Positions 42,376-51,435 are shown, counted from the stretch's first letter. The stretch: DNA of 64,000 nucleotides from Leptothermofonsia sichuanensis E412 (GCF_019891175.1 NZ_CP072600.1:2294001-2358000), one strand, 5' to 3'. The notes: generated from the sequence alone by a model not told the origin. Program-made: numbers and translations.

Positions 42376-44675
42376 TGACTTTTATGCTTGGGTGCTCTGA
42401 GCCACTGTCCCAATCTGAATCGCCCCAGGCGAGCCGTTTGCGCATACTGATTGTGGAAGATGTGCCCGCTGATGCGGAGTTGGTTGTCCTCACACTGGAA
42501 GCAGCCAATATCCCTGTCGTCTATGAAGTGGTAGATACGTTGGACAGGTTCAGGCAGCTTTTGCAAGAGCAGTCCTGGGATGTGGTGTTAGCTGATTTTC
42601 GGCTCCGAGGGTTTACCGCTTATAGAGTGTTGGAGGTGCTACGACAGTCAGGTCAGGAAACAAAACGGGACATTCCCCTGATTTTAGTTACCGGCAGTTT
42701 GGGTGAAGAGGCCGCAGTGGACTGCATCAAGGCAGGTATGACGGACTATGTCTTGAAGGATCGGTTGTTTCGTTTACCCATGGTGCTGGAGCGATCGCTG
42801 CGAGAGTTTGAACTTAACCGGCAACAACAACTGGCAACTGCCCAGATTCATCAGCAGGCACAACGAGAAGCCATTATTAATCGAATTGTGCAGGCAATGC
42901 GTGAAACCCTGATTCTGGATGAAGTTCTGCAAACAACGACCGATATGGTCAGGGATGCCCTCAATCTCAGTTGTTGTCTGGTGGTTCGCCCAGATGCCAG
43001 CGGCGTTATGGTGGTTTGTAATGTGAGTCGAACCTCCCCCGACTGGCAACACCTGCTGGATAAACCCTGTGAAGCCTTTTCCTACTATCAGGAGCCGTTA
43101 CTTCAGGGAGAACTGGTGGTCGTGGGATCCGTTGAGCAAATAACCCAGCCCGGATTTCAGGAAATCGCTACCCGCTACAGAATCGGTGCTTTACTGATGG
43201 TGCCGCTGAGGTATCAGCAAGAACATCTGGGAGGGCTATGTCTATATCAGCAAGATCACGTCCGTTCCTGGACCACCGATGAGGTGTCAATGGTAGAGGC
43301 GATCGCCGACCAGTGCGCGATCGCCATCCATCAGGCACAATTGTTTAGCCAGGTGCAGCGGCAGGCAAAACAGGAGCAACTATTAAACCAGATTGGGCAG
43401 GTACTCAACTCCAGCCTGAATCCCGACTTTATTTTGCAGGAAATTGTCCGGCTCATTGGTGAAAGCTTTGGGGTGGATCGGGTTCTTATTTTCGCGATTG
43501 AGTCCAGACAAATTCGAGTGATGACCGAGTGGCTAGCAAACAACCAGGTGCCCTCTATGGCAGACTTTACTGCCCCGGTGTTGGGCTGGTTTGACATTAT
43601 CGACATATCTCAATACGCGGAGGCCAGCCATATCCTCCATGTCCCCGACTACTCCACCCTGCCCCAATCTCCGACCCGGCTAGAAATGCTTCACCAGCGG
43701 CAAACTCGTTCCTTACTGAGTGTGCCTATTTTCATTCACGAACAGTTCTTTGGAGGACTGGATCTCTACACCACCACTACAAATCGCACCTTCCGAGAAG
43801 ATGAGATCCAGCTATTACGTCGAATTGCTGACCAGGCAGCGATCGCCCTCTACAATGCCCAGAGCTACGAACGCCTGGAAGAAATCATTCAGGCACGCAC
43901 CCGCGAACTAGAAGAGGAAAAGCTGCTTTCTGATGCCGCCAATCGGGCGAAAAGCGAATTTCTGGCCAATATGAGCCATGAACTGCGAACTCCCCTCACT
44001 GGCATCCTGGGGTTTTCCAGTGTGCTACTTAAACAAATCTTTGGACCCCTGAATAAAAAGCAGCAACAGTACATTGAAAATATTTCCTCCTGTGGCGAAC
44101 ATCTGCTGGCACTGATTAACGACCTGCTTGACCTTTCTAAAATTGAAGCCGGACGAGAAGAATTGATCCTGGAATCTGTCAGTGTGGGCGAACTCTGCGA
44201 AAGCTGCATCGCCCTGATTCAGGAGCAGGCAGAAGCCCAAGGCCTGGAGGTTTTCCTGGCGATCGCCCCAACCATTGACACTTGCATGGCCGATCGTCGC
44301 CGCCTCAAACAGATCCTGTTCAACCTCCTCTCAAATGCGGTCAAGTTTACTGAAGCAGGTTCCGTAAGATTGATTGTGGAAGAGGAAAAGGGCAACCCGG
44401 ACAAAGGAAAGGGAAGCCCCCCCTCCCCCCTTCACTCTCCGTCTTCCTTCCTCACCTTCAACGTCATTGACACCGGCATTGGCATCTCCCAAGATGGGCT
44501 TTCCCGCCTGTTTCAGCCCTTTCAGCAACTTGATGGCGGACTTGACCGCAAATACCAGGGAACCGGCCTGGGATTGGTTCTGGCACGTAAACTTGCCCAA
44601 CTGCATGGAGGCGATATCACAGTTACCTCCGAGGTGGGCCGTGGAAGCTGCTTTGCCCTGCATTTGCCGAAGTGA
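42375..44675 (+). CDS. receiver-GAF-GAF histidine kinase
   Basis: A 766-residue hybrid with an N-terminal receiver (about 22-140, Asp74 in VLADFRLRG), two GAF domains (about 165-325 and 335-500), a coiled coil, HisKA with His535 (NMSHELRTPL) and HATPase (LLSNAVKFTE, DTGIGI, GTGLGLVLA). No Cys in a chromophore-binding context is evident in the GAFs. Residues 671-691 are a Gly/Lys/Pro/Ser-rich insert in the ATPase domain. It is encoded by an intergenic-type purine/pyrimidine tract between strands where catalytic kinases normally have little sequence. It overlaps the Rcp1-like gene by one base. Confidence 0.9.
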   Translation: MTFMLGCSEPLSQSESPQASRLRILIVEDVPADAELVVLTLEAANIPVVYEVVDTLDRFRQLLQEQSWDVVLADFRLRGFTAYRVLEVLRQSGQETKRDIPLILVTGSLGEEAAVDCIKAGMTDYVLKDRLFRLPMVLERSLREFELNRQQQLATAQIHQQAQREAIINRIVQAMRETLILDEVLQTTTDMVRDALNLSCCLVVRPDASGVMVVCNVSRTSPDWQHLLDKPCEAFSYYQEPLLQGELVVVGSVEQITQPGFQEIATRYRIGALLMVPLRYQQEHLGGLCLYQQDHVRSWTTDEVSMVEAIADQCAIAIHQAQLFSQVQRQAKQEQLLNQIGQVLNSSLNPDFILQEIVRLIGESFGVDRVLIFAIESRQIRVMTEWLANNQVPSMADFTAPVLGWFDIIDISQYAEASHILHVPDYSTLPQSPTRLEMLHQRQTRSLLSVPIFIHEQFFGGLDLYTTTTNRTFREDEIQLLRRIADQAAIALYNAQSYERLEEIIQARTRELEEEKLLSDAANRAKSEFLANMSHELRTPLTGILGFSSVLLKQIFGPLNKKQQQYIENISSCGEHLLALINDLLDLSKIEAGREELILESVSVGELCESCIALIQEQAEAQGLEVFLAIAPTIDTCMADRRRLKQILFNLLSNAVKFTEAGSVRLIVEEEKGNPDKGKGSPPSPLHSPSSFLTFNVIDTGIGISQDGLSRLFQPFQQLDGGLDRKYQGTGLGLVLARKLAQLHGGDITVTSEVGRGSCFALHLPK

Positions 44676-44857
44676 AATAGGGGAATGAGTGAGGGAGTAA
44701 GGGGTGAGCCTTCTGTCATTCGTTACAAGGCAGCGCCTGATAACGAGGGAAACTAACAACACTTCTCTCTCTTCTCTCTCCTTCCTCTTCATACCGATTT
44801 AAATTGGATATAGGGCAAATAGAGTAGACTGAGAGGGTAGTTTAGATTCCCTCTGCA

Positions 44858-45370
44858 ATGGCTGGAGTCACCTCGGTTAAAGTCAAAGAAAGTCTCGATG
44901 AGCTAGTCCAACAATTGCAACAAGTGGAAACACCAAAGGACAAGGAACGCCTGCAAGTGCTGTACTGGCTCAAACAGGAAAAGCCACCCAGCATTGGTGC
45001 GATTGCCAAGGCGATCGGGAAACATCGCAATACAGTAGGGAGATGGTTATTGCAGTATCGGGAAGGTGGGGTGAGTGCCATGCTGGAACGTAAAGTGTCG
45101 TCTGGCGGTGTCCGCAAGATTCCACAATGGGCGGAAGAGGTACTGGCTAAGCGATTAAAGAACTCGGAACATGGATTTGCCAGTTATGGAGCTGTGCAAC
45201 AGTGGTTAGCGGAGGAGTTGGGTGTCGAAGCGGAGTATCATGCGGTATACCAAATGACGCGCTATCGCCTCCAAGCGAAGCTGAAAGTGGCTCGTCCGCA
45301 AAATATCAAGCAGGATTGTGAACGGCGCGAATCATTTAAAAAAACCTTGCAGATGACCTGGAGTTGTTGA
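44858..45370 (+). CDS. IS630 transposase, N-terminal frame
   Basis: A 170-residue product with the helix-turn-helix/winged-helix DNA-binding part: IGAIAKAIGKHRNTVGRWL (about 47-65) and the second homeodomain-like segment with ASYGAVQQWLAEELGVE. It ends by stop codon just after a seven-A run. A -1 shift at that run would continue through NLADDLELLSQYARQ into the catalytic frame, so this frame alone gives a truncated DNA-binding protein that may act as a regulator. Confidence 0.85.
   Translation: MAGVTSVKVKESLDELVQQLQQVETPKDKERLQVLYWLKQEKPPSIGAIAKAIGKHRNTVGRWLLQYREGGVSAMLERKVSSGGVRKIPQWAEEVLAKRLKNSEHGFASYGAVQQWLAEELGVEAEYHAVYQMTRYRLQAKLKVARPQNIKQDCERRESFKKTLQMTWSC
45338..45344 (+). other. probable -1 ribosomal frameshift site (A7)
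   Basis: TTTAAAAAAACC, seven A residues about 20 nt before the stop of the first transposase frame. Slippage by -1 joins the frames without a stop. Programmed frameshifting at A-runs is known in IS elements. Confidence 0.75.
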
Positions 45371-45933
45371 GCCAGTATGCTCGGCAAGTCATCCAGGAGG
45401 AGCGTCCTATCCGTTATTTTGCTCAGGATGAAAGTCGCTTTGGACTCAAAACCCTGATTGGGCGCTTGATTACTGCTTGTGGTATCAAACCGATTGGGCA
45501 ATGGCTATGGTTGTTCAAAGCGTTTTGGCTCTATGGGGCCGTCGAACCAGCAACCGGAGAGTCGTTTTTCTTGCAATTCTCCCATGTGGATACTGCTTGC
45601 TATCAAGCGTTCCTCGAGGAGTTCTCCAAAGCCTACCCCGATAGTCTCAACATTCTACAAGTGGATAACGGGCGTTTTCACAGCAGTAAAGATTTAGTGG
45701 TGCCAGAGAATGTGATTTTATTGTTTCAACCTGCTTACTGCCCAGAGTTAAATCCGATTGAAAGGTTGTGGGAATACCTCAAGGCAGATTTGAAGTGGGC
45801 TTCGTTCAAAACGCTAGAGCAACTCCAAGCGAAGGTCGATCAACTCCTGGCTCAATTGACTCCAGAAGTTATTGCTTCGATCACAGGATATTCCTTCATC
45901 CTGAATGCCCTATCTGCCCTGAACCCCATTTAA
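45364..45933 (+). CDS. IS630 transposase, catalytic DDE frame
   Basis: Carries the DDE_3 catalytic core: FAQDESRFGLKT (first Asp), ILQVDNGRFHSS (second Asp) and AYCPELNPIERLWEYLK (Glu, with the NPIE signature of IS630). It overlaps the first frame in the -1 register and is most likely made only as a fusion. An independent start at ATG 45364 would lack the DNA-binding part. Confidence 0.88.
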   Translation: MLSQYARQVIQEERPIRYFAQDESRFGLKTLIGRLITACGIKPIGQWLWLFKAFWLYGAVEPATGESFFLQFSHVDTACYQAFLEEFSKAYPDSLNILQVDNGRFHSSKDLVVPENVILLFQPAYCPELNPIERLWEYLKADLKWASFKTLEQLQAKVDQLLAQLTPEVIASITGYSFILNALSALNPI

Positions 45934-45989
45934 ATTTAAAATTGGTATCACTTCTCTCTCCTCACTTCTCTCTCCTCACCTCTCTCTCC

Positions 45990-47087
45990 TCACTTCTCCT
46001 TCCCCTTCTCTTTCCGCAAGTCATCAAGTGTTGCTTGCAGACGCGATCGTAGTTCCTCCGCCATGCGGTAATTAACCGCCCGACGGGACAGGATTCCTAC
46101 GCCACCTTCCCCTAGATGAGAAGCAGAATCAGAAGCAGGCTCATGGAAGTCAGATAGCTCCCCCTCTTCCCCTCTTTTCCTATCTCCTTCCTCCTGCCAG
46201 GGACACCAGACTGGCTGAACGAAATATTGCAGGCGGGTTCGTACTGCCCACACGCCCAGGGAAGGAAACAGGCAGAACGCGAGGATCAACGGAGAAATAG
46301 GAAACATTGGCAGGTGCAACCACTGTGCCAATCGCCGGACATTAAAGGTAAAGGGGTGCAGATATTCACTGCCCAGGCAAATCACAGGCACAATCGGTAC
46401 CTGGTAACGGACACTCAAGCGAATAAAGCTGGGATCAAATGTCGCCAGTTGGTACCGTTGCTGCCAGCCTTTTGCCAGTCCCCGCCAGCCTTCAGGCGCG
46501 TAGAGCAGAATGGCTTTATTCGCGATCGCCGCCTCAAAGCTCTGACGTTCCGCCCGCACCCCTCCCAGAACCTGTGCCCATCCTGGAGGCAGCCACCAGA
46601 TCAGCCAGGGATGGTCAAAAAAAATAGCATGGGCCAGTGGTTGAACAAACCAGGCTCGCTGCTGAGAAAGCAACAGTCCCAAGCTAACAAAGTCCCACGG
46701 AAAGCACATTCCCGCATGGTTCATGGCAATAATTAAGGGACCTTCCTGCGGCAGATTCTTGAGCTGGTACAGAGTCCCTCGAAAGTAGTGCTCCACAATG
46801 GGAGTCAGCACTTCTCGCTGGAAAGCAGTCTGGTAATCTGGGTCAGGCTCAACTTCCCGCCAGGCAGGTGCTTTTCCCCCAAGTCGTACCCAGCGAATGG
46901 CCAACGCCACATAAAATCCACCGGGAATCAGAAACAAACCATATTCAAACCATCGCCAACCATCTGGATCAGCTTTATAGTGCTGCCAGTGACGGTTGAA
47001 TAAAACCAGCCAACCGGGAGGGTACCACAGGCACAACCAGTCGAACCAGGTAAATCGATAGGGAGGGATGGATACTGTTACACTCAA
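45990..47087 (-). CDS. lysophospholipid acyltransferase-like protein (PlsC superfamily)
   Basis: A 365-residue membrane-associated protein with hydrophobic N-terminal segments (about 15-30 and 47-65) and an acyltransferase core: PLIIAMNHAGMCFPWDF, then YAPEGWRGLAKGW and VPIVPVICLGSE. The active-site block has His124 and Asp132 separated by seven residues rather than the usual four (HX4D), as in a cyanobacterial subgroup I recall; the acyl acceptor is unknown. A charged, repeat-derived insert (about 300-330) precedes the C-terminus. The stop lies just beyond the CTCTCTCC tract next to the IS element. Confidence 0.75.
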   Translation of the reverse strand: MSVTVSIPPYRFTWFDWLCLWYPPGWLVLFNRHWQHYKADPDGWRWFEYGLFLIPGGFYVALAIRWVRLGGKAPAWREVEPDPDYQTAFQREVLTPIVEHYFRGTLYQLKNLPQEGPLIIAMNHAGMCFPWDFVSLGLLLSQQRAWFVQPLAHAIFFDHPWLIWWLPPGWAQVLGGVRAERQSFEAAIANKAILLYAPEGWRGLAKGWQQRYQLATFDPSFIRLSVRYQVPIVPVICLGSEYLHPFTFNVRRLAQWLHLPMFPISPLILAFCLFPSLGVWAVRTRLQYFVQPVWCPWQEEGDRKRGEEGELSDFHEPASDSASHLGEGGVGILSRRAVNYRMAEELRSRLQATLDDLRKEKGKEK

Positions 47088-47188
47088 ACCAGATCCCGCC
47101 AGCGTTGTTCTCAGTTTAAGCCCGCAGAGGGTGTCCCATCAGTCAAGACAGGCTGCAAGCAGGGCATAGTCCAAACGTCCAGACACGC

Positions 47189-47932
47189 TTAACCAGCCAG
47201 AGATTCTTCATTTTCGGTATTGGAAGCTGTAGCCGGTAGTTCCAGGCAATACCCCGCACCATACACAGTCTTGATATAACGGGGATGGCGGGGATCAGGC
47301 TCCAGCTTGGTTCGCAAGTGCCGGACATGAACTCGGATAGTCTCAATATCATCATCAGGATCGTATCCCCAGACTTCTTTTAAAATTTCGCTGGGGGAAA
47401 CCGTTTGTCCGTGACGCTGTAGCAAACAATGGAGCAGTTCAAACTCCAGATGAGTCAATTTAACAGTCTGATCAAACCAGATAGCTTCAAACCGCTCTGG
47501 CACTAGCGTCAAAGGACCATAATTCAAAATTTCACTGTGCTTGGCAGCCTGGGGAATGCGGTCAGTCCGGCGCAACAATGCCCGCACCCTGGCCAGCATT
47601 TCTTCAATCTCAAATGGCTTCGTCAGGTAGTCATCGGCTCCAGCATTGAAGCCATCAACCTTATTCTGAGTCTGCCCTAATGCCGTTAACATTAACACCG
47701 GAATGTCAGCCGTGCGCTCATCTCGCCGCAGACGCTGACAGATGGTAAAACCATCGACCTTGGGCAGCATTAAATCCAACATAATCAGATCCGGCTGGAT
47801 CTGTAACGCCATTGCCTGTCCTTTAACACCGTCGCTCGCCTGATTTACATCATAGCCAGCCATTTCCAGGTTTACGGCTACCAGCTCTGAGATTGAAGGG
47901 TCATCGTCTATGACGAGTATCCGGGGCATCAT
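47189..47932 (-). CDS. rpaA: response regulator RpaA, circadian output transcription factor
   Basis: OmpR/PhoB-type regulator nearly identical, as I recall, to RpaA across cyanobacteria. RpaA is phosphorylated by SasA, dephosphorylated via CikA, and drives dusk genes and phycobilisome association. The receiver has IDDDP and phospho-acceptor Asp53 ([11 protein letters not shown]), then [25 protein letters not shown]. The DNA-binding half contains the hallmark block from [19 protein letters not shown] to [21 protein letters not shown]. At 247 residues, length is normal. It is transcribed alone, leftwards, with an AT-rich region upstream. Confidence 0.95.
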   Translation of the reverse strand: MMPRILVIDDDPSISELVAVNLEMAGYDVNQASDGVKGQAMALQIQPDLIMLDLMLPKVDGFTICQRLRRDERTADIPVLMLTALGQTQNKVDGFNAGADDYLTKPFEIEEMLARVRALLRRTDRIPQAAKHSEILNYGPLTLVPERFEAIWFDQTVKLTHLEFELLHCLLQRHGQTVSPSEILKEVWGYDPDDDIETIRVHVRHLRTKLEPDPRHPRYIKTVYGAGYCLELPATASNTENEESLAG

Positions 47933-48224
47933 CCAAATGGCTAAGATTTACAGGGGTGGTTTGTGAAAACCATCAAAAGCAAGGTTCTTCTACAGATTAT
48001 AAACACGAAGTCTTAACCTTTAATAAAGAAGATGTAGCTTGCTAAAGAAAATAAAGGGAAAAGCAACATGTCTTTATTAAATTTTATCAAAACAAGTGCC
48101 TTTTGGGAGCAAGATGAGCATGGTCAGAGCACAAAGGGGTGCATATACCAGGATCCTGTTCACCCATCCAGAACACCAACCCCCGGTTCCCTGTCCCTCC
48201 CCTGCTACGAAAGCCTCAATAAGC
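47933..48224. other. AT-rich region upstream of rpaA
   Basis: About 290 bp. It should hold the rpaA promoter, which would read leftwards from the AT-rich stretch near 47990-48090. No individual -10/-35 or operator site could be fixed with confidence. Confidence 0.4.
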
Positions 48225-48250
48225 AAAAAAAGGGTACGTGACTGTACCCC
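48225..48250 (-). terminator. Rho-independent terminator of the beta-barrel gene
   Basis: Read on the minus strand: GGGTAC-AGTCAC-GTACCC followed by seven T residues. It lies about 40 bp beyond the stop codon of the gene at 48288-48842. Confidence 0.88.
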
Positions 48251-48287
48251 TGGAGACATCCTTGAATTGAATGGGTAATGGGTCAAA

Positions 48288-48842
48288 TTAGAAACGGTAG
48301 CCAAGCCCTGCCTGAAAACTCAGTGCGCTTGCCGGACTGTTTTTATATGCCCGGATGCCAAACTTGGCATCGCCATAAACAACGATGTGGTCGCCTAATC
48401 CAGACTCAGCCCCTGCCATTACCACAGCCGCATCCCGATTTCCCAGCGGAGTGGGTTGCCCATCCTTTTGCACAAAGGAGTAACCACCTCCAATATAGAA
48501 ATTGGTGTTATTTGCCACCGGCACATCATAGGTTAGCATGGGCATGACGGCGCTGTTTCGGTTGGTAAATAATACAGCCCCCCGAACAGAGATAGGAGCA
48601 TTTGGAATAGCAACGCGCCCCTGGATATTCCCCCCAAAGGTGGCAGCATCACCCTGTTGCCCTCCATTGGTTACACCCGCCGCAACCCCGGCTCCTACAT
48701 AGCTGCCATCAAAGGGAATTGGTCTGGCCGAAGCAACTCCGCTGGACAGAAATACAGGCACGATGCAGAGTGCTGTCAGCGCAGCAATTCTGGTTGGAAA
48801 GAGTTCCAGGATTGTGGTAGAAACGTTCGGAGAGCGTTGCAT
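48288..48842 (-). CDS. outer-membrane beta-barrel-like protein
   Basis: A 184-residue protein with an N-terminal signal peptide (hydrophobic core about 20-37, cleavage likely after SSGVASA). The mature part is rich in Gly, Ala, aromatic and alternating residues (SYVGAGVAAGV, NFYIGGGYSFVQ, VYGDAKFGIRAYK) and ends in Phe (GLGYRF), as outer-membrane barrels do. It may be a small eight-stranded porin-like protein. Function is not known. ATG 48842; a canonical terminator follows the stop, so it is probably monocistronic. Confidence 0.72.
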   Translation of the reverse strand: MQRSPNVSTTILELFPTRIAALTALCIVPVFLSSGVASARPIPFDGSYVGAGVAAGVTNGGQQGDAATFGGNIQGRVAIPNAPISVRGAVLFTNRNSAVMPMLTYDVPVANNTNFYIGGGYSFVQKDGQPTPLGNRDAAVVMAGAESGLGDHIVVYGDAKFGIRAYKNSPASALSFQAGLGYRF

Positions 48843-49443
48843 TTTGATGTCCTTCTAATTCTAGAGTTCGCGATGGATTGGCTAGGTCTAAAGTCGGAGG
48901 AGGAACTCAATGGGTTCCATAAGCAGGAACTGCCATTCCTGATAACAAATATGACTATTTTAGAGGCGACAGGTGCCAGGTGTCAGGGTTTACTGAGCGC
49001 ATCCGCAGAACGGTGTCAGAATCGTAAACAGATTTACAATACATTCTACTAATAGCCTTCCGGGCATATTTTGAAGGGTTTATAACCTTCAAAATTTAGC
49101 AGATTGGTTTTCCTGGAATCAGGTAATCAGGCAAAGTCCCTCTGGTGAATTACTAATGGGAAAAGGGGCGATCGCACCGGGTCAAAATCCCCTGCTAATT
49201 GCTGATGAGTGAGACGATTTCTGTAAAAGAAACCATCCATAATCAACGGTATAGCTGACGCAAAGTCAGCTTCTTTAACCGTGATACCACAGAAAATGGT
49301 TTCGGAACGAGAATTTCTGCCAGCTCCCTGAAACTATAGCAATCCTGAACTATAGCAATCCTAAATCAGTTGTAAGAGTGAGAGGCTTTGTGAGAAAGGA
49401 TTCTCCGGGAATCCTTTCTCACAATCCAGATAGGATCCCTACA
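48843..49443. other. 600-bp intergenic region with a MITE-like element
   Basis: Contains the promoter of the beta-barrel gene and, at the far end, the second MITE-like element. A stretch GACAGGTGCCAGGTGTCAGGG (about 48968-48988) belongs to the small intergenic repeats of this genome. AGGAGGAACTCAATGGG near 48897 looks like a ribosome site, but the frame behind it is short and unlike a protein. No gene is called. Confidence 0.55.
49351..49441. mobile_element. MITE-like hairpin element, copy 2 (inverted)
   Basis: Reverse-complement relative of the element at 22898-22991. Terminal TATAGCAATCCTAAATC faces TAGGATCCCTA at the other end. The centre is a perfect 16-bp stem TTGTGAGAAAGGATTC / GAATCCTTTCTCACAA (49388-49403 and 49409-49424). 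An extra copy of the left end (CTATAGCAATCCTGAA) stands just outside. It ends 2 bp from the stop codon of the next gene, so its hairpin may also terminate that transcript. Confidence 0.75.
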
Positions 49444-51435
49444 CTACGCATTAATGCCATAAATTCGATATCCACTGTCTGCCAGCATGGCATAGTCAAG
49501 CTGGTTGGGACCTGGCAGAGTGTAGATGTAACCATAGGACATGATGGATGGAACTCTGGCAGCAGGGTGATAGAAATCGCCACCATCCTGAGATTGCAGA
49601 GGAATATATTCACCATAGACCTGTCTGGAATAGTCTCCCCGGAAGGTGGCAGTTGCCGGGTTGCTCCGGTCCTGTTTGAGGTAACCAGTCCAGTTCAAGC
49701 CCAACAACCCCAGAACGTGTCCAATTTCGTGGGATACCACCTGGTACAGAACACTATCAGGCTGATTGGCAAATACAGTAGGACTGATAGCAATCTGTCC
49801 GACCCGTGGCATTACTCCATAGAATGCAGGCGAGCTGATCCAACCGCCAAATTCATAATCTGGACCACCCAGGGCAGGCTCCGTTCCGCTCGCGTCCTGG
49901 TAGAGATTGACAAAAACGAGTAAATCATCAACGTACCGTTTGCTGATAAAGCTATAGGGTCTACCCTGGGAGGTTTCCAGCCTGCGGAGAGTGCTGTTGA
50001 GTTGAAAATCAGCCCACTCATTCGCGATCGCAACCGCCCAGTCATCCGCTGCCTGTCGGGCGATCGCCTGTCGGGCTGGTGTCCAGAAACCCAGGTAATC
50101 GTTACGGAAGTCTAAATCGATATTGAATCGAGTCGGATCGGGAGCATAGGTGTTAAAAGCAGCTCCCAGATCATAGGCTGCACTGCCGCTCAACCCTCCA
50201 GCCAGCGTATAGGCAACCGTATTCCCCATCAACCGATCCTGACTGGAGCCATCTACCTCCGCAATGAATGAAACAGTCCGGGGCACAAACCAGTCATCAG
50301 GTGTAAAGGTAATTGAATTCTGAGTTCCATTCCGGATGTCACCATCCGCATCAACCACCACGAATGCACCCGTCGAAAATGCCAGCCTGACCGGGCTGGA
50401 GGGTGCCTGGGTCAGGCGAAGCTGAAACTGTCCGCGATCTCCTTCCCACCCACTAAAATTGAGGTTGTTGACTGTAACCGGGCTGACGGGCGATCGGGTT
50501 TCCTGAAAGGTAATCTGCCAGTTTGCACCGAGCTGATTGGGCAACAGGTCAACACGGTCAAACTCAAGCCCATTCATCAGCCAGGCACCGACCAGCCCTG
50601 AAATTGAGTTTTGCCACAGAATATCAACCCTGCCATTTCGATTGAAATCACCGACGCCTCGAATTTCCCAATTCAGGTCAGAGACTGGCATCAGGTAATG
50701 GGTGCTGCTCACCGCCAACCCATTCATCAACCAGACCAGGTTCTCTCCAGAGAGATAGTTTCGCCAGAGAATGTCAACATTGCCGTCCTGGGTTAAATCA
50801 CCAATAGCCTCGACTCTCAGGTTGACACCGGGTACGTCTGGTAAAAATACGCTGGATACCAGTGCTGTACCATTCATTGTCCAGATGGCATTCTGCCCGG
50901 TTGCATAATTACGCCACAGAATATCTACCCTGCCATCCCTTGTAAAATCAGCAACACCCTGAGCCTGCCAGTTTGTATCCCTTAAAGGAGAGAGAAATTC
51001 TACTGAAACCAGGCGTGTTCCATCCATTACCCAGATAGCATTGTCGCCCGTCGTATAGTTACGCCAGAGGATGTCTGCCCTATTGTCCCCGGTAAAGTCG
51101 CCAACTCCCTGAATTCGCCAGTTCAGGCTCGTTTCGTTCGCCAGGGTCACAGCCGACGACAGGGTCGTGCCATTCATCAGCCAGAGCACGACCTGACCTG
51201 ACACAGAATTACGCCACAGTAAATCTTCATGGCCATCTCCATTGAAGTCTGCTCGCAGACTGGAAGAATGAGGAAAGCTTGAAGCGGCAGGAATTGGGGC
51301 ATCCAGCAAATCAGACGACTCCAGCGTTGAGACGAATGCCAGGGACGTTGAAGAGCTGGATAGCAATCCTGTGTTTAAGGAACTCTGCTGGTATGGATTA
51401 ACACCATCGCCAGGGTTGGTGTAATCAGTAAGCAT
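49444..51435 (-). CDS. FG-GAP repeat / Calx-beta-like / metzincin-like secreted protein
   Basis: A 663-residue protein. Residues about 60-310 are at least five FG-GAP/VCBS repeats of ~45 residues (DFNGDGHEDLLWRN, then variants of VDILWRN..SG), usually Ca2+-binding beta-propeller blades. Residues about 315-420 look like a Calx-beta domain. The C-terminal 200 residues are metzincin-like: VSHEIGHVLGLLG with His569, Glu570 and His573, and a Met-turn SIMSYG near Met632. The third zinc ligand expected at position 11 of HEXXHXXGXXH is Gly, so activity is uncertain. No signal peptide; type I or another leaderless export is possible. Confidence 0.8.
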   Translation of the reverse strand: MLTDYTNPGDGVNPYQQSSLNTGLLSSSSTSLAFVSTLESSDLLDAPIPAASSFPHSSSLRADFNGDGHEDLLWRNSVSGQVVLWLMNGTTLSSAVTLANETSLNWRIQGVGDFTGDNRADILWRNYTTGDNAIWVMDGTRLVSVEFLSPLRDTNWQAQGVADFTRDGRVDILWRNYATGQNAIWTMNGTALVSSVFLPDVPGVNLRVEAIGDLTQDGNVDILWRNYLSGENLVWLMNGLAVSSTHYLMPVSDLNWEIRGVGDFNRNGRVDILWQNSISGLVGAWLMNGLEFDRVDLLPNQLGANWQITFQETRSPVSPVTVNNLNFSGWEGDRGQFQLRLTQAPSSPVRLAFSTGAFVVVDADGDIRNGTQNSITFTPDDWFVPRTVSFIAEVDGSSQDRLMGNTVAYTLAGGLSGSAAYDLGAAFNTYAPDPTRFNIDLDFRNDYLGFWTPARQAIARQAADDWAVAIANEWADFQLNSTLRRLETSQGRPYSFISKRYVDDLLVFVNLYQDASGTEPALGGPDYEFGGWISSPAFYGVMPRVGQIAISPTVFANQPDSVLYQVVSHEIGHVLGLLGLNWTGYLKQDRSNPATATFRGDYSRQVYGEYIPLQSQDGGDFYHPAARVPSIMSYGYIYTLPGPNQLDYAMLADSGYRIYGINA

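Larger units (their letters stand above)
44794..45945 (+). mobile_element. IS630-family insertion sequence
   Basis: An element of 1152 bp bounded by TA dinucleotides (44792-44793 and 45946-45947), the target duplication expected for IS630/Tc1 elements. The ends are imperfect inverted repeats: CCGATTTAAATTGG on the left, and CCAATTTTAAATTTAAA as the reverse complement of the right. It carries one transposase in two overlapping frames. It has landed in a CTTCTCTCTC-rich stretch between the receiver-kinase and the acyltransferase gene, breaking no gene. The complete ends and clean frames suggest it could be active. Confidence 0.88.

Noticed and set aside
45364-45370. Treating the split transposase as a pseudogene
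   Set aside because: A single -1 slip at a run of seven A restores an uninterrupted protein, as in programmed IS frameshifting, and the element ends look intact.
48873-49052. A short plus-strand gene starting MDWLGLKSEEEL
   Set aside because: It contains intergenic repeat sequence at its end, lacks a recognisable domain and has no conserved look.
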